In this document: one piece after another, positions 38,512 to 53,000 of the stretch
How the letters are laid out: the number at the start of each line of letters is the position of its first letter
How positions within the stretch are numbered: position 1 is the first letter of the stretch
Source of the DNA: Litoditis marina
Lineage: Eukaryota; Nematoda; Chromadorea; Rhabditida; Rhabditidae
DNA: 64,000 bases
Assembly: GCA_964036275.1 (NCBI GenBank)
Contig: OZ038434.1
Span: 18,217,879-18,281,878, forward strand
Direction of reading: 5' to 3'
The notes under the pieces: generated by a model
Databases searched by the model: none
What the model saw: the letters and a program-made list of their open reading frames with translations, nothing else
Told to the model about the DNA's origin: nothing
Made by a program: the position numbers and the translations under genes

Positions 38512-39872
38512 GTTTCCTGAAGACAAAAAGTAAACAGGTTGTCCAATTTTTGTCCCGAGGAAATGTTTTCAACATCCTTGAGGACAAAAGGTGGACAGAT
38601 TGTCCAGTTGGTTTCCTGAAGACAAAAATTAAACAAGTTGTCCAATTTTTGTCCCGAGGAAATGTTTTCAACATCCTTGAGGACAAAAAGTGGACAGATT
38701 GTCCAGTTTGTTTCTTGAAGACAAAAAGTAAACAGGTTGTCCACTTTTTGTCCCGAGGTAATGTTTTCAACATCCTTGAGGACACAAGGTGGACAGATTG
38801 TCCAGTTGGTTTCCTGAAGACAAAAAGTAAACAGGTTGTCCAATTTTTGTCCCGAGGAAGTGTTTTCAACATCCTTGAGGACAAAAAGTGGACAGATTGT
38901 CCAATTTTTGTCCCGAGGTAATGTTTTCAACATCCTTGAGGACAAAAGATGGACAGATTGTCCAGTTGGTTTCCTGAAGACAAAAAGTAAACAGGTTGTC
39001 CAATTTTTGTCCCGAAGAAATGTTTTCAACATCCTTGGGGACAGAAAGTGGACAGATTGTCCAATTTTTGTCCCAAGGTAATGTTTTCAACATCCTTGAG
39101 GACAAAAGGTGGACAGATTGTCCAGTTGGTTTCCTGAAGACAAAAAGTAAACAGGTTGTCCAATTGTTGTCCCGAGGAAAGTTTTTCAATATCCTTGAGG
39201 ACAAAATGTGGACAGATTGTCCAATTTTTGTCCCGAGGTAATGTTTTCAACATCCTTGAGGACAAAAGGTGGACAGATTGTCCAGTTGGTTTCCTGAAGA
39301 CAAAAAGTGAACAGGTCGTCCAATTTTTGTCCCGAAGAAATGTTTTCAACATCCTTGAGGACAAAAAGTGAACAGATTGTCCAATTTTTGTCCCAAGGTA
39401 ATGTTTTCAACATCCTTGAGGACAAAAGGTGGACAGATTGTCCAGTTGGTTTCCTGAAGACAAAAAGTAAACAGGTTGTCCAATTTTTGTCCCGAAGAAA
39501 TGTTTTCAACATCCTTGGGGACAGAAAGTGGACAGATTGTCCAATTTTTGTCCCAAGGTAATGTTTTCAACATCCTTGAGGACAAAAGGTGGACAGATTG
39601 TCCAGTTGGTTTCCTGAAGACAAAAAGTGAACAGGTCGTCCAATTTTCGTCCCGAGGAAATGTTTTCAACATCCTTGAGGACAAAAAGTGAACAGATTGT
39701 CCAATTTTTGTCCCGAGGTAATGTTTTCAACATCCTTGAGGACAAAAGGTGGACAGATTGTCCAGTCCAGTTGGTTTCCTGAAGACAAAAAGTAAACAGG
39801 TTGTCAAATTTTTGTCCCGAGGAAAGTTTTTCAATATCCTTGAGGACAAAAAGTGGACAGATTGTCCAGTTT

Positions 39873-40111
39873 GGCCGAGTGGTCAAGTGGTTAGCGTTCG
39901 GCTGTCGCTCCACAGACCTGGGTTCGATCCCCGCTCGCCGCGGTATCTGTCTGGCGGACCGCACGAGCTGGTTACAAAGCTCACCCATGCCTATCTCCAC
40001 CCCTCTACGGACAGTCCTTCTACGGTTGATATATGATTTGTGTGTGATTATGTAATTTTCTCAATAAAGCACACGGCTGAAATAGTTGCCGTAAAATATT
40101 ATTATTATATT
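39873..40111 (+). mobile_element. tRNA-derived SINE in satellite A, copy 2
   Basis: Differs from the copy at 38,273 by only about two bases (GCACGAG for GCATGAG, AAAATATT for AAAAGATT), with the same flanks. It is a segmental duplicate and not an independent insertion. Confidence 0.8.
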
Positions 40112-41068
40112 GTTTCCTGAAGACAAAAAGTAAACAGGTTGTCCAATTTTTGTCCCGAGGAAATGTTTTCAACATCCTTGAGGACAAAAGGTGGACAGAT
40201 TGTCCAGTTGGTTTCCTGAAGACAAAAATTAAACAAGTTGTCCAATTTTTGTCCCGAGGAAATGTTTTCAACATCCTTGAGGACAAAAAGTGGACAGATT
40301 GTCCAGTTTGTTTCTTGAAGACAAAAAGTAAACAGGTTGTCCACTTTTTGTCCCGAGGTAATGTTTTCAACATCCTTGAGGACAAAAGGTGGACAGATTG
40401 TCCAGTTGGTTTCCTGAAGACAAAAAGTAAACAGGTTGTTCAATTTTTGTCCCGAGGAAATGTTTTCAACATCCTTGAGGACAAAAAGTGGACAGATTGT
40501 CCAATTTTTGTCCCGAGGAAATGTTTTCAACATCCTTGAGGACAAAAGGTGGACAGATTGTCCAGTTGGTTTCCTGAAGACAAAAATTAAACAAGTTGTC
40601 CAATTTTTGTCCCGAGGAAATGTTTTCAACATCCTTGAGGAGAAAAAGTGGACAGATTGTCCAGTTTGTTTCTTGAAGACAAAAAGTAAACAGGTTGTCC
40701 ACTTTTTGTCCCGAGGTAATGTTTTCAACATCCTTGAGGACAAAAGGTGGACAGACTGTCCAGTTGGTTTCCTGAAGACAAAAAGTAAACAGGTTGTCCA
40801 ATTTTTGTCCCGAGGAAATGTTTTCAACATCCTTGAGGACAAAAAGTGGACAGATTGTCCAATTTTTGTCCCGAGGTAATGTTTTCAACATCCTTGAGGA
40901 CAAAAGATGGACATATTGTCCAGTTGGTTTCCTGAAGACAAAAAGTAAACAGGTTGTCCAATTTTTGTCCCGAAGAAATGTTTTCAACATCCTTGGGGAC
41001 AGAAAGTGGACAGATTGTCCAATTTTTGTCCCAAGGTAATGTTTTCAACATCCTTGAGGACAAAAGGT

Positions 41069-44000
41069 GTTTAGTATTCAAACTTGGTATGTTTGAACTC
41101 CTCTCATGTGTAGAAACTTAAAAATGTTCATCTTATTTGTATAAGTTGAAACAGTCCCGAAATAATTGAGTGGCGGTGCTAACCAAAAACACCCCCAAAT
41201 TGACGTGAATGGAGTTGCGATTTTTGCCCTACGTGAGATTTAGTGTTCAAACTTGGTATTTTTGAACTCCTCTCATGTGTAGAAACTCAAAAATGTTCAT
41301 CTTATTAGCATAAGTTGAAACAGTCCCGAAATAATTGAGTGGCGGTGCTAACCAAAAACACCCCCAAATTGACGTGAATGGAGTTGCGATTTTTGCCCTA
41401 CGTGAGATTTAGTGTTCAAACTTGGTATTTTTGAACTCCTCTCATGTGTAGAAACTCAAAAATGTTCATCTTATTAGCATAAGTTGAAACAGTCCTGAAA
41501 TAATTGAGTGGCGGTGCTAACCAAAAACACCCCCAAATTGACGTGAATGGAGTTGCGATTTTCGCCCTACGTGAGATTTAGTATTCAAAGTTGGTATTTT
41601 TGAACTCCTCTCATGTGTAGAAACTTAAAAATGTTCATCTTATTTGCATAAGTTGAAACAGTCCCGAAATAATTGAGTGGCCGTGCTAACCAAAAACACC
41701 CCCAAGTTGACGTGAATGGAGTTGCGATTTTCGCCCTACGTGAGATTTAGTATTCAAACTTGGTATTTTTGAACTCCTCTCATGTGTAGAAACTTAAAAA
41801 TGTTCATCTTATTTGTATAAGTTGAAACAGTCCCGAAATAATTGAGTGGCGGTGCTAACCAAAAACACCCCCAAGTTGACGTGAATGGAGTTGCGATTTT
41901 CGCCCTACGTGAGATTTAGTATTCAAACTTGGTATTTTTGAACTCCTCTCATGTGTAGAAACTTAAAAATGTTCATCTTATTTGCATAAGTTGAAACAGT
42001 CCCGAAATAATTGAGTGGCGGTGCTAACCAAAAACACCCCCAAGTTGACGTGAATGGAGTTGCGATTTTCGCCGTACGTGAGATTTAGTATTCAAACTTG
42101 GTATTTTTGAACTCCTCTCATGTGTAGAAACTTAAAAATGTTCATCTCATTTGTATAAGTTGAAACAGTCCCGAAATAATTGAGTGGCCGTGCTAACCAA
42201 AAACACCCCCAAGTTGACGTGAATGGAGTTGCGATTTTCGCCCTACGTGGGATTTAGTGTTCAAACTTGGTGTTTTTGAACTCCTCTCATGTGTAGAAAC
42301 TCAAAAATGTTCATCTTATTTGCATAAGTTGAAACAGTCCCGAAATAATTGAGTGGCCGTGCTAACCAAAAACACCCCCAAGTTGACGTGAATGGAGTTG
42401 CGATTTTCGCCTACGTGAGATTTAGTATTCAAACTTGGTATTTTTGAACTCCTCTCATGTGTAGAAACTTAAAATGTTCATCTTATTAGCATAAGTTGAA
42501 ACAGTCCCGAAATAATTGAGTGGCGGTGCTAACCAAAAACACCCCCAAGTTGACGTGAATGGAGTTGCGAGTTTCGCCCTACGTGAGATTTAGTATTCAA
42601 ACTTGGTATTTTTGAACTCCTCTCATGTGTGAAAACTTAAAAATGTTCATCTTATTTGCATAAGTTGAAACAGTCCCGAAATAATTGAGTGGCGGTGCTA
42701 ACCAAAAACACCCCCAAGTTGACGTGAATGGAGTTGCGATTTTCGCCCTACGTGAGATTTAGTATTCAAACTTGGTATTTTTGAACTCCTCTCATGTGTA
42801 GAAACTTAAAAATGTTCATCTTATTTGTATAAGTTGAAACAGTCCTGAAATAATTGAGTGGCCGTGCTAACCAAAAACACCCCCAAGTTGACGTGAATGG
42901 AGTTGCGATTTTCGCCCTACGTGAGATTTAGTATTCAAACTTGGTATTTTTGAACTCCTCTCATGTGTAGAAACTTAAAAATGTTCATCTTATTTGCATA
43001 AGTTGAAACAGTCCCGAAATAATTGAGTGGCGGTGCTAACCAAAAACACCCCCAAGTTGACGTGAATGGAGTTGCGATTTTCGCCGTACGTGAGATTTAG
43101 TATTCAAACTTGGTATTTTTGAACTCCTCTCATGTGTAGAAACTTAAAAATGTTCATCTCATTTGTATAAGTTGAAACAGTCCCGAAATAATTGAGTGGC
43201 GGTGCTAACCAAAAACACCCCCAAGTTGACGTGAATGGAGTTGCGAGTTTCGCCCTACGTGAGATTTAGTATTCAAACTTGGTATTTTTGAACTCCTCTC
43301 ATGTGTGAAAACTTAAAAATGTTCATCTTATTTGCATAAGTTGAAACAGTCCCGAAATAATTGAGTGGCGGTGCTAACCAAAAACACCCCCAAGTTGACG
43401 TGAATGGAGTTGCGATTTTCGCCCTACGTGAGATTTAGTATTCAAACTTGGTATTTTTGAACTCCTCTCATGTGTAGAAACTTAAAAATGTTCATCTTAT
43501 TTGCATAAGTTGAAACAGTCCCGAAATAATTGAGTGGCGGTGCTAACCAAAAACACCCCCAAGTTGACGTGAATGGAGTTGCGATTTTCGCCGTACGTGA
43601 AATTTAGTATTCAAACTTGGTATTTTTGAACTCCTCTCATGTGTAGAAACTTAAAAATGTTCATCTCATTTGTATAAGTTGAAACAGTCCCGAAATAATT
43701 GAGTGGCCGTGCTAACCAAAAACACCCCCAAGTTGACGTGAATGGAGTTGCGATTTTCGCCCTACGTGGGATTTAGTGTTCAAACTTGGTGTTTTTGAAC
43801 TCCTCTCATGTGTAGAAACTCAAAAATGTTCATCTTATTTGCATAAGTTGAAACAGTCCCGAAATAATTGAGTGGCCGTGCTAACCAAAAACACCCCCAA
43901 GTTGACGTGAATGGAGTTGCGATTTTCGCCTACGTGAGATTTAGTATTCAAACTTGGTATTTTTGAACTCCTCTCATGTGTAGAAACTTAAAATGTTCAT

Positions 44001-47000
44001 CTTATTAGCATAAGTTGAAACAGTCCCGAAATAATTGAGTGGCGGTGCTAACCAAAAACACCCCCAAGTTGACGTGAATGGAGTTGCGATTTTCGCCCTA
44101 CGTGAGATTTAGTATTCAAACTTGGTATTTTTGAACTCCTCTCATGTGTAGAAACTTAAAAATGTTCATCTTATTTGTATAAGTTGAAACAGTCCTGAAA
44201 TAATTGAGTGGCCGTGCTAACCAAAAACACCCCCAAGTTGACGTGAATGGAGTTGCGATTTTCGCCCTACGTGAGATTTAGTATTCAAACTTGGTATTTT
44301 TGAACTCCTCTCATGTGTAGAAACTTAAAAATGTTCATCTTATTTGCATAAGTTGAAACAGTCCCGAAATAATTGAGTGGCGGTGCTAACCAAAAACACC
44401 CCCAAGTTGACGTGAATGGAGTTGCGATTTTCGCCGTACGTGAGATTTAGTATTCAAACTTGGTATTTTTGAACTCCTCTCATGTGTAGAAACTTAAAAA
44501 TGTTCATCTCATTTGTATAAGTTGAAACAGTCCCGAAATAATTGAGTGGCGGTGCTAACCAAAAACACCCCCAAGTTGACGTGAATGGAGTTGCGAGTTT
44601 CGCCCTACGTGAGATTTAGTATTCAAACTTGGTATTTTTGAACTCCTCTCATGTGTGAAAACTTAAAAATGTTCATCTTATTTGCATAAGTTGAAACAGT
44701 CCCGAAATAATTGAGTGGCGGTGCTAACCAAAAACACCCCCAAGTTGACGTGAATGGAGTTGCGATTTTCGCCCTACGTGAGATTTAGTATTCAAACTTG
44801 GTATTTTTGAACTCCTCTCATGTGTAGAAACTTAAAATGTTCATCTTATTTGCATAAGTTGAAACAGTCCCGAAATAATTGAGTGGCGGTGCTAACCAAA
44901 AACACCCCCAAGTTGACGTGAATGGAGTTGCGATTTTCGCCGTACGTGAAATTTAGTATTCAAACTTGGTATTTTTGAACTCCTCTCATGTGTAGAAACT
45001 TAAAAATGTTCATCTCATTTGTATAAGTTGAAACAGTCCCGAAATAATTGAGTGGCCGTGCTAACCAAAAACACCCCCAAGTTGACGTGAATGGAGTTGC
45101 GATTTTCGCCCTACGTGGGATTTAGTGTTCAAACTTGGTGTTTTTGAACTCCTCTCATGTGTAGAAACTCAAAAATGTTCATCTTATTTGCATAAGTTGA
45201 AACAGTCCCGAAATAATTGAGTGGCCGTGCTAACCAAAAACACCCCCAAGTTGACGTGAATGGAGTTGCGATTTTCGCCTACGTGAGATTTAGTATTCAA
45301 ACTTGGTATTTTTGAACTCCTCTCATGTGTAGAAACTTAAAATGTTCATCTTATTAGCATAAGTTGAAACAGTCCCGAAATAATTGAGTGGCGGTGCTAA
45401 CCAAAAACACCCCCAAGTTGACGTGAATGGAGTTGCGAGTTTCGCCCTACGTGAGATTTAGTATTCAAACTTGGTATTTTTGAACTCCTCTCATGTGTGA
45501 AAACTTAAAAATATTCATCTTATTTGCATAAGTTGAAACAGTCCCGAAATAATTGAGTGGCGGTGCTAACCAAAAACACCCCCAAGTTGACGTGAATGGA
45601 GTTGCGATTTTCGCCCTACGTGAGATTTAGTATTCAAACTTGGTATTTTTGAACTCCTCTCATGTGTAGAAACTTAAAAATGTTCATCTTATTTGTATAA
45701 GTTGAAACAGTCCCGAAATAATTGAGTGGCGGTGCTAACCAAAAACACCCCCAAATTGACGTGAATGGAGTTGCGATTTTTGCCCTACGTGAGATTTAGT
45801 GTTCAAACTTGGTATTTTTGAACTCCTCTCATGTGTAGAAACTCAAAAATGTTCATCTTATTAGCATAAGTTGAAACAGTCCTGAAATAATTGAGTGGCG
45901 GTGCTAACCAAAAACACCCCCAAATTGACGTGAATGGAGTTGCGATTTTCGCCCTACGTGAGATTTAGTATTCAAAGTTGGTATTTTTGAACTCCTCTCA
46001 TGTGTAGAAACTTAAAAATGTTCATCTTATTTGCATAAGTTGAAACAGTCCCGAAATAATTGAGTGGCCGTGCTAACCAAAAACACCCCCAAGTTGACGT
46101 GAATGGAGTTGCGATTTTCGCCCTACGTGAGATTTAGTATTCAAACTTGGTATTTTTGAACTCCTCTCATGTGTAGAAACTTAAAAATGTTCATCTTATT
46201 TGTATAAGTTGAAACAGTCCCGAAATAATTGAGTGGCGGTGCTAACCAAAAACACCCCCAAGTTGACGTGAATGGAGTTGCGATTTTCGCCCTACGTGAG
46301 ATTTAGTATTCAAACTTGGTATTTTTGAACTCCTCTCATGTGTAGAAACTTAAAAATGTTCATCTTATTTGCATAAGTTGAAACAGTCCCGAAATAATTG
46401 AGTGGCGGTGCTAACCAAAAACACCCCCAAGTTGACGTGAATGGAGTTGCGATTTTCGCCGTACGTGAGATTTAGTATTCAAACTTGGTATTTTTGAACT
46501 CCTCTCATGTGTAGAAACTTAAAAATGTTCATCTCATTTGTATAAGTTGAAACAGTCCCGAAATAATTGAGTGGCCGTGCTAACCAAAAACACCCCCAAG
46601 TTGACGTGAATGGAGTTGCGATTTTCGCCCTACGTGGGATTTAGTGTTCAAACTTGGTGTTTTTGAACTCCTCTCATGTGTAGAAACTCAAAAATGTTCA
46701 TCTTATTTGCATAAGTTGAAACAGTCCCGAAATAATTGAGTGGCCGTGCTAACCAAAAACACCCCCAAGTTGACGTGAATGGAGTTGCGATTTTCGCCTA
46801 CGTGAGATTTAGTATTCAAACTTGGTATTTTTGAACTCCTCTCATGTGTAGAAACTTAAAATGTTCATCTTATTAGCATAAGTTGAAACAGTCCCGAAAT
46901 AATTGAGTGGCGGTGCTAACCAAAAACACCCCCAAGTTGACGTGAATGGAGTTGCGAATTTCGCCCTACGTGAGATTTAGTATTCAAACTTGGTATTTTT

Positions 47001-50000
47001 GAACTCCTCTCATGTGTGAAAACTTAAAAATGTTCATCTTATTTGCATAAGTTGAAACAGTCCCGAAATAATTGAGTGGCGGTGCTAACCAAAAACACCC
47101 CCAAGTTGACGTGAATGGAGTTGCGATTTTCGCCCTACGTGAGATTTAGTATTCAAACTTGGTATTTTTGAACTCCTCTCATGTGTAGAAACTTAAAAAT
47201 GTTCATCTTATTTGTATAAGTTGAAACAGTCCTGAAATAATTGAGTGGCCGTGCTAACCAAAAACACCCCCAAGTTGACGTGAATGGAGTTGCGATTTTC
47301 GCCCTACGTGAGATTTAGTATTCAAACTTGGTATTTTTGAACTCCTCTCATGTGTAGAAACTTAAAAATGTTCATCTTATTTGCATAAGTTGAAACAGTC
47401 CCGAAATAATTGAGTGGCGGTGCTAACCAAAAACACCCCCAAGTTGACGTGAATGGAGTTGCGATTTTCGCCGTACGTGAGATTTAGTATTCAAACTTGG
47501 TATTTTTGAACTCCTCTCATGTGTAGAAACTTAAAAATGTTCATCTCATTTGTATAAGTTGAAACAGTCCCGAAATAATTGAGTGGCGGTGCTAACCAAA
47601 AACACCCCCAAGTTGACGTGAATGGAGTTGCGAGTTTCGCCCTACGTGAGATTTAGTATTCAAACTTGGTATTTTTGAACTCCTCTCATGTGTGAAAACT
47701 TAAAAATGTTCATCTTATTTGCATAAGTTGAAACAGTCCCGAAATAATTGAGTGGCGGTGCTAACCAAAAACACCCCCAAGTTGACGTGAATGGAGTTGC
47801 GATTTTCGCCCTACGTGAGATTTAGTATTCAAACTTGGTATTTTTGAACTCCTCTCATGTGTAGAAACTTAAAAATGTTCATCTTATTTGCATAAGTTGA
47901 AACAGTCCCGAAATAATTGAGTGGCGGTGCTAACCAAAAACACCCCCAAGTTGACGTGAATGGAGTTGCGATTTTCGCCGTACGTGAAATTTAGTATTCA
48001 AACTTGGTATTTTTGAACTCCTCTCATGTGTAGAAACTTAAAAATGTTCATCTCATTTGTATAAGTTGAAACAGTCCCGAAATAATTGAGTGGCCGTGCT
48101 AACCAAAAACACCCCCAAGTTGACGTGAATGGAGTTGCGATTTTCGCCCTACGTGGGATTTAGTGTTCAAACTTGGTGTTTTTGAACTCCTCTCATGTGT
48201 AGAAACTCAAAAATGTTCATCTTATTTGCATAAGTTGAAACAGTCCCGAAATAATTGAGTGGCCGTGCTAACCAAAAACACCCCCAAGTTGACGTGAATG
48301 GAGTTGCGATTTTCGCCTACGTGAGATTTAGTATTCAAACTTGGTATTTTTGAACTCCTCTCATGTGTAGAAACTTAAAATGTTCATCTTATTAGCATAA
48401 GTTGAAACAGTCCCGAAATAATTGAGTGGCGGTGCTAACCAAAAACACCCCCAAGTTGACGTGAATGGAGTTGCGATTTTCGCCCTACGTGAGATTTAGT
48501 ATTCAAACTTGGTATTTTTGAACTCCTCTCATGTGTAGAAACTTAAAAATGTTCATCTTATTTGTATAAGTTGAAACAGTCCTGAAATAATTGAGTGGCC
48601 GTGCTAACCAAAAACACCCCCAAGTTGACGTGAATGGAGTTGCGATTTTCGCCCTACGTGAGATTTAGTATTCAAACTTGGTATTTTTGAACTCCTCTCA
48701 TGTGTAGAAACTTAAAAATGTTCATCTTATTTGCATAAGTTGAAACAGTCCCGAAATAATTGAGTGGCGGTGCTAACCAAAAACACCCCCAAGTTGACGT
48801 GAATGGAGTTGCGATTTTCGCCGTACGTGAGATTTAGTATTCAAACTTGGTATTTTTGAACTCCTCTCATGTGTAGAAACTTAAAAATGTTCATCTCATT
48901 TGTATAAGTTGAAACAGTCCCGAAATAATTGAGTGGCGGTGCTAACCAAAAACACCCCCAAGTTGACGTGAATGGAGTTGCGAGTTTCGCCCTACGTGAG
49001 ATTTAGTATTCAAACTTGGTATTTTTGAACTCCTCTCATGTGTGAAAACTTAAAAATGTTCATCTTATTTGCATAAGTTGAAACAGTCCCGAAATAATTG
49101 AGTGGCGGTGCTAACCAAAAACACCCCCAAGTTGACGTGAATGGAGTTGCGATTTTCGCCCTACGTGAGATTTAGTATTCAAACTTGGTATTTTTGAACT
49201 CCTCTCATGTGTAGAAACTTAAAAATGTTCATCTTATTTGCATAAGTTGAAACAGTCCCGAAATAATTGAGTGGCGGTGCTAACCAAAAACACCCCCAAG
49301 TTGACGTGAATGGAGTTGCGATTTTCGCCGTACGTGAAATTTAGTATTCAAACTTGGTATTTTTGAACTCCTCTCATGTGTAGAAACTTAAAAATGTTCA
49401 TCTCATTTGTATAAGTTGAAACAGTCCCGAAATAATTGAGTGGCCGTGCTAACCAAAAACACCCCCAAGTTGACGTGAATGGAGTTGCGATTTTCGCCCT
49501 ACGTGGGATTTAGTGTTCAAACTTGGTGTTTTTGAACTCCTCTCATGTGTAGAAACTCAAAAATGTTCATCTTATTTGCATAAGTTGAAACAGTCCCGAA
49601 ATAATTGAGTGGCCGTGCTAACCAAAAACACCCCCAAGTTGACGTGAATGGAGTTGCGATTTTCGCCTACGTGAGATTTAGTATTCAAACTTGGTATTTT
49701 TGAACTCCTCTCATGTGTAGAAACTTAAAATGTTCATCTTATTAGCATAAGTTGAAACAGTCCCGAAATAATTGAGTGGCGGTGCTAACCAAAAACACCC
49801 CCAAGTTGACGTGAATGGAGTTGCGAGTTTCGCCCTACGTGAGATTTAGTATTCAAACTTGGTATTTTTGAACTCCTCTCATGTGTGAAAACTTAAAAAT
49901 ATTCATCTTATTTGCATAAGTTGAAACAGTCCCGAAATAATTGAGTGGCGGTGCTAACCAAAAACACCCCCAAGTTGACGTGAATGGAGTTGCGATTTTC

Positions 50001-53000
50001 GCCCTACGTGAGATTTAGTATTCAAACTTGGTATTTTTGAACTCCTCTCATGTGTAGAAACTTAAAAATGTTCATCTTATTTGTATAAGTTGAAACAGTC
50101 CTGAAATAATTGAGTGGCCGTGCTAACCAAAACACCCCCAAGTTGACGTGAATGGAGTTGCGATTTTCGCCCTACGTGAGATTTAGTATTCAAACTTGGT
50201 ATTTTTGAACTCCTCTCATGTGTAGAAACTTAAAAATGTTCATCTTATTTGCATAAGTTGAAACAGTCCCGAAATAATTGAGTGGCGGTGCTAACCAAAA
50301 ACACCCCCAAGTTGACGTGAATGGAGTTGCGATTTTCGCCGTACGTGAGATTTAGTATTCAAACTTGGTATTTTTGAACTCCTCTCATGTGTAGAAACTT
50401 AAAAATGTTCATCTCATTTGTATAAGTTGAAACAGTCCCGAAATAATTGAGTGGCGGTGCTAACCAAAAACACCCCCAAGTTGACGTGAATGGAGTTGCG
50501 AGTTTCGCCCTACGTGAGATTTAGTATTCAAACTTGGTATTTTTGAACTCCTCTCATGTGTGAAAACTTAAAAATGTTCATCTTATTTGCATAAGTTGAA
50601 ACAGTCCCGAAATAATTGAGTGGCGGTGCTAACCAAAAACACCCCCAAGTTGACGTGAATGGAGTTGCGATTTTCGCCCTACGTGAGATTTAGTATTCAA
50701 ACTTGGTATTTTTGAACTCCTCTCATGTGTAGAAACTTAAAAATGTTCATCTTATTTGTATAAGTTGAAACAGTCCTGAAATAATTGAGTGGCCGTGCTA
50801 ACCAAAAACACCCCCAAGTTGACGTGAATGGAGTTGCGATTTTCGCCCTACGTGAGATTTAGTATTCAAACTTGGTATTTTTGAACTTCTCTCATGTGTA
50901 GAAACTCAAAAATGTTCATCTTATTAGCATAAGTTGAAACAGTCCCGAAATAATTGAGTGGCGGTGCTAACCAAAAACACCCCCAAGTTGACGTGAATGG
51001 AGTTGCGATTTTCGCCGTACGTGAGATTTAGTATTCAAACTTGGTATTTTTGAACTCCTCTCATGTGTAGAAACTTAAAAATGTTCATCTCATTTGTATA
51101 AGTTGAAACAGTCCCGAAATAATTGAGTGGCGGTGCTAACCAAAAACACCCCCAAGTTGACGTGAATGGAGTTGCGAGTTTCGCCCTACGTGAGATTTAG
51201 TATTCAAACTTGGTATTTTTGAACTCCTCTCATGTGTGAAAACTTAAAAATGTTCATCTTATTTGCATAAGTTGAAACAGTCCCGAAATAATTGAGTGGC
51301 GGTGCTAACCAAAAACACCCCCAAGTTGACGTGAATGGAGTTGCGATTTTCGCCCTACGTGAGATTTAGTATTCAAACTTGGTATTTTTGAACTCCTCTC
51401 ATGTGTAGAAACTTAAAAATGTTCATCTTATTTGTATAAGTTGAAACAGTCCTGAAATAATTGAGTGGCCGTGCTAACCAAAAACACCCCCAAGTTGACG
51501 TGAATGGAGTTGCGATTTTCGCCCTACGTGAGATTTAGTATTCAAACTTGGTATTTTTGAACTCCTCTCATGTGTAGAAACTTAAAAATGTTCATCTTAT
51601 TTGCATAAGTTGAAACAGTCCCGAAATAATTGAGTGGCGGTGCTAACCAAAAACACCCCCAAGTTGACGTGAATGGAGTTGCGATTTTCGCCGTACGTGA
51701 GATTTAGTATTCAAACTTGGTATTTTTGAACTCCTCTCATGTGTAGAAACTTAAAAATGTTCATCTCATTTGTATAAGTTGAAACAGTCCCGAAATAATT
51801 GAGTGGCCGTGCTAACCAAAAACACCCCCAAGTTGACGTGAATGGAGTTGCGATTTTCGCCCTACGTGGGATTTAGTGTTCAAACTTGGTGTTTTTGAAC
51901 TCCTCTCATGTGTAGAAACTTAAAAATGTTCATCTTATTTGTATAAGTTGAAACAGTCCTGAAATAATTGAGTGGCGGTGCTAACCAAAAACACCCCCAA
52001 GTTGACGTGAATGGAGTTGCGATTTTCGCCGTACGTGAGATTTAGTATTCAAACTTGGTATTTTTGAACTCCTCTCATGTGTAGAAACTCAAAAATGTTC
52101 ATCTCATTTGTATAAGTTGAAACAGTCCCGAAATAATTGAGTGGCGGTGCTAACCAAAAACACCCCCAAGTTGACGTGAATGGAGTTGCGAGTTTCGCCC
52201 TACGTGAGATTTAGTATTCAAACTTGGTATTTTTGAACTCCTCTCATGTGTGAAAACTTAAAAATGTTCATCTTATTTGCATAAGTTGAAACAGTCCCGA
52301 AATAATTGAGTGGCGGTGCTAACCAAAAACACCCCCAAGTTGACGTGAATGGAGTTGCGATTTTCGCCCTACGTGAGATTTAGTATTCAAACTTGGTATT
52401 TTTGAACTCCTCTCATGTGTAGAAACTTAAAAATGTTCATCTTATTTGTATAAGTTGAAACAGTCCTGAAATAATTGAGTGGCCGTGCTAACCAAAAACA
52501 CCCCCAAGTTGACGTGAATGGAGTTGCGATTTTCGCCCTACGTGAGATTTAGTATTCAAACTTGGTATTTTTGAACTCCTCTCATGTGTAGAAACTTAAA
52601 AATGTTCATCTTATTTGCATAAGTTGAAACAGTCCCGAAATAATTGAGTGGCGGTGCTAACCAAAAACACCCCCAAGTTGACGTGAATGGAGTTGCGATT
52701 TTCGCCGTACGTGAGATTTAGTATTCAAACTTGGTATTTTTGAACTCCTCTCATGTGTAGAAACTTAAAAATGTTCATCTCATTTGTATAAGTTGAAACA
52801 GTCCCGAAATAATTGAGTGGCCGTGCTAACCAAAAACACCCCCAAGTTGACGTGAATGGAGTTGCGATTTTCGCCCTACGTGGGATTTAGTGTTCAAACT
52901 TGGTGTTTTTGAACTCCTCTCATGTGTAGAAACTCAAAAATGTTCATCTTATTTGCATAAGTTGAAACAGTCCCGAAATAATTGAGTGGCCGTGCTAACC

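Larger units (their letters stand above)
38098..40500. repeat. 1.6-kb tandem duplication inside inverted satellite A
   Basis: About 38,098-38,900 matches about 39,698-40,500 at offset 1,600, including the SINE and its flanks, with scattered differences (GGACAGAATG/GGACAGATTG, GCATGAG/GCACGAG, GGACACAAGG/GGACAAAAGG). The SINE was therefore present before the duplication. Confidence 0.8.
38098..41068 (-). repeat. Satellite A array, inverted orientation
   Basis: Reverse complement of the modules at 1-3,819 (TTTTTGTCCCGAGG, TCCTTGAGGACAAAA, TTTCCTGAAGACAAAAAG). It contains two identically placed SINEs. It lies between forward and inverted satellite B, so it forms the spacer of a large inverted repeat. 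Open frames of up to 245 aa on both strands are satellite by-products. Confidence 0.93.
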
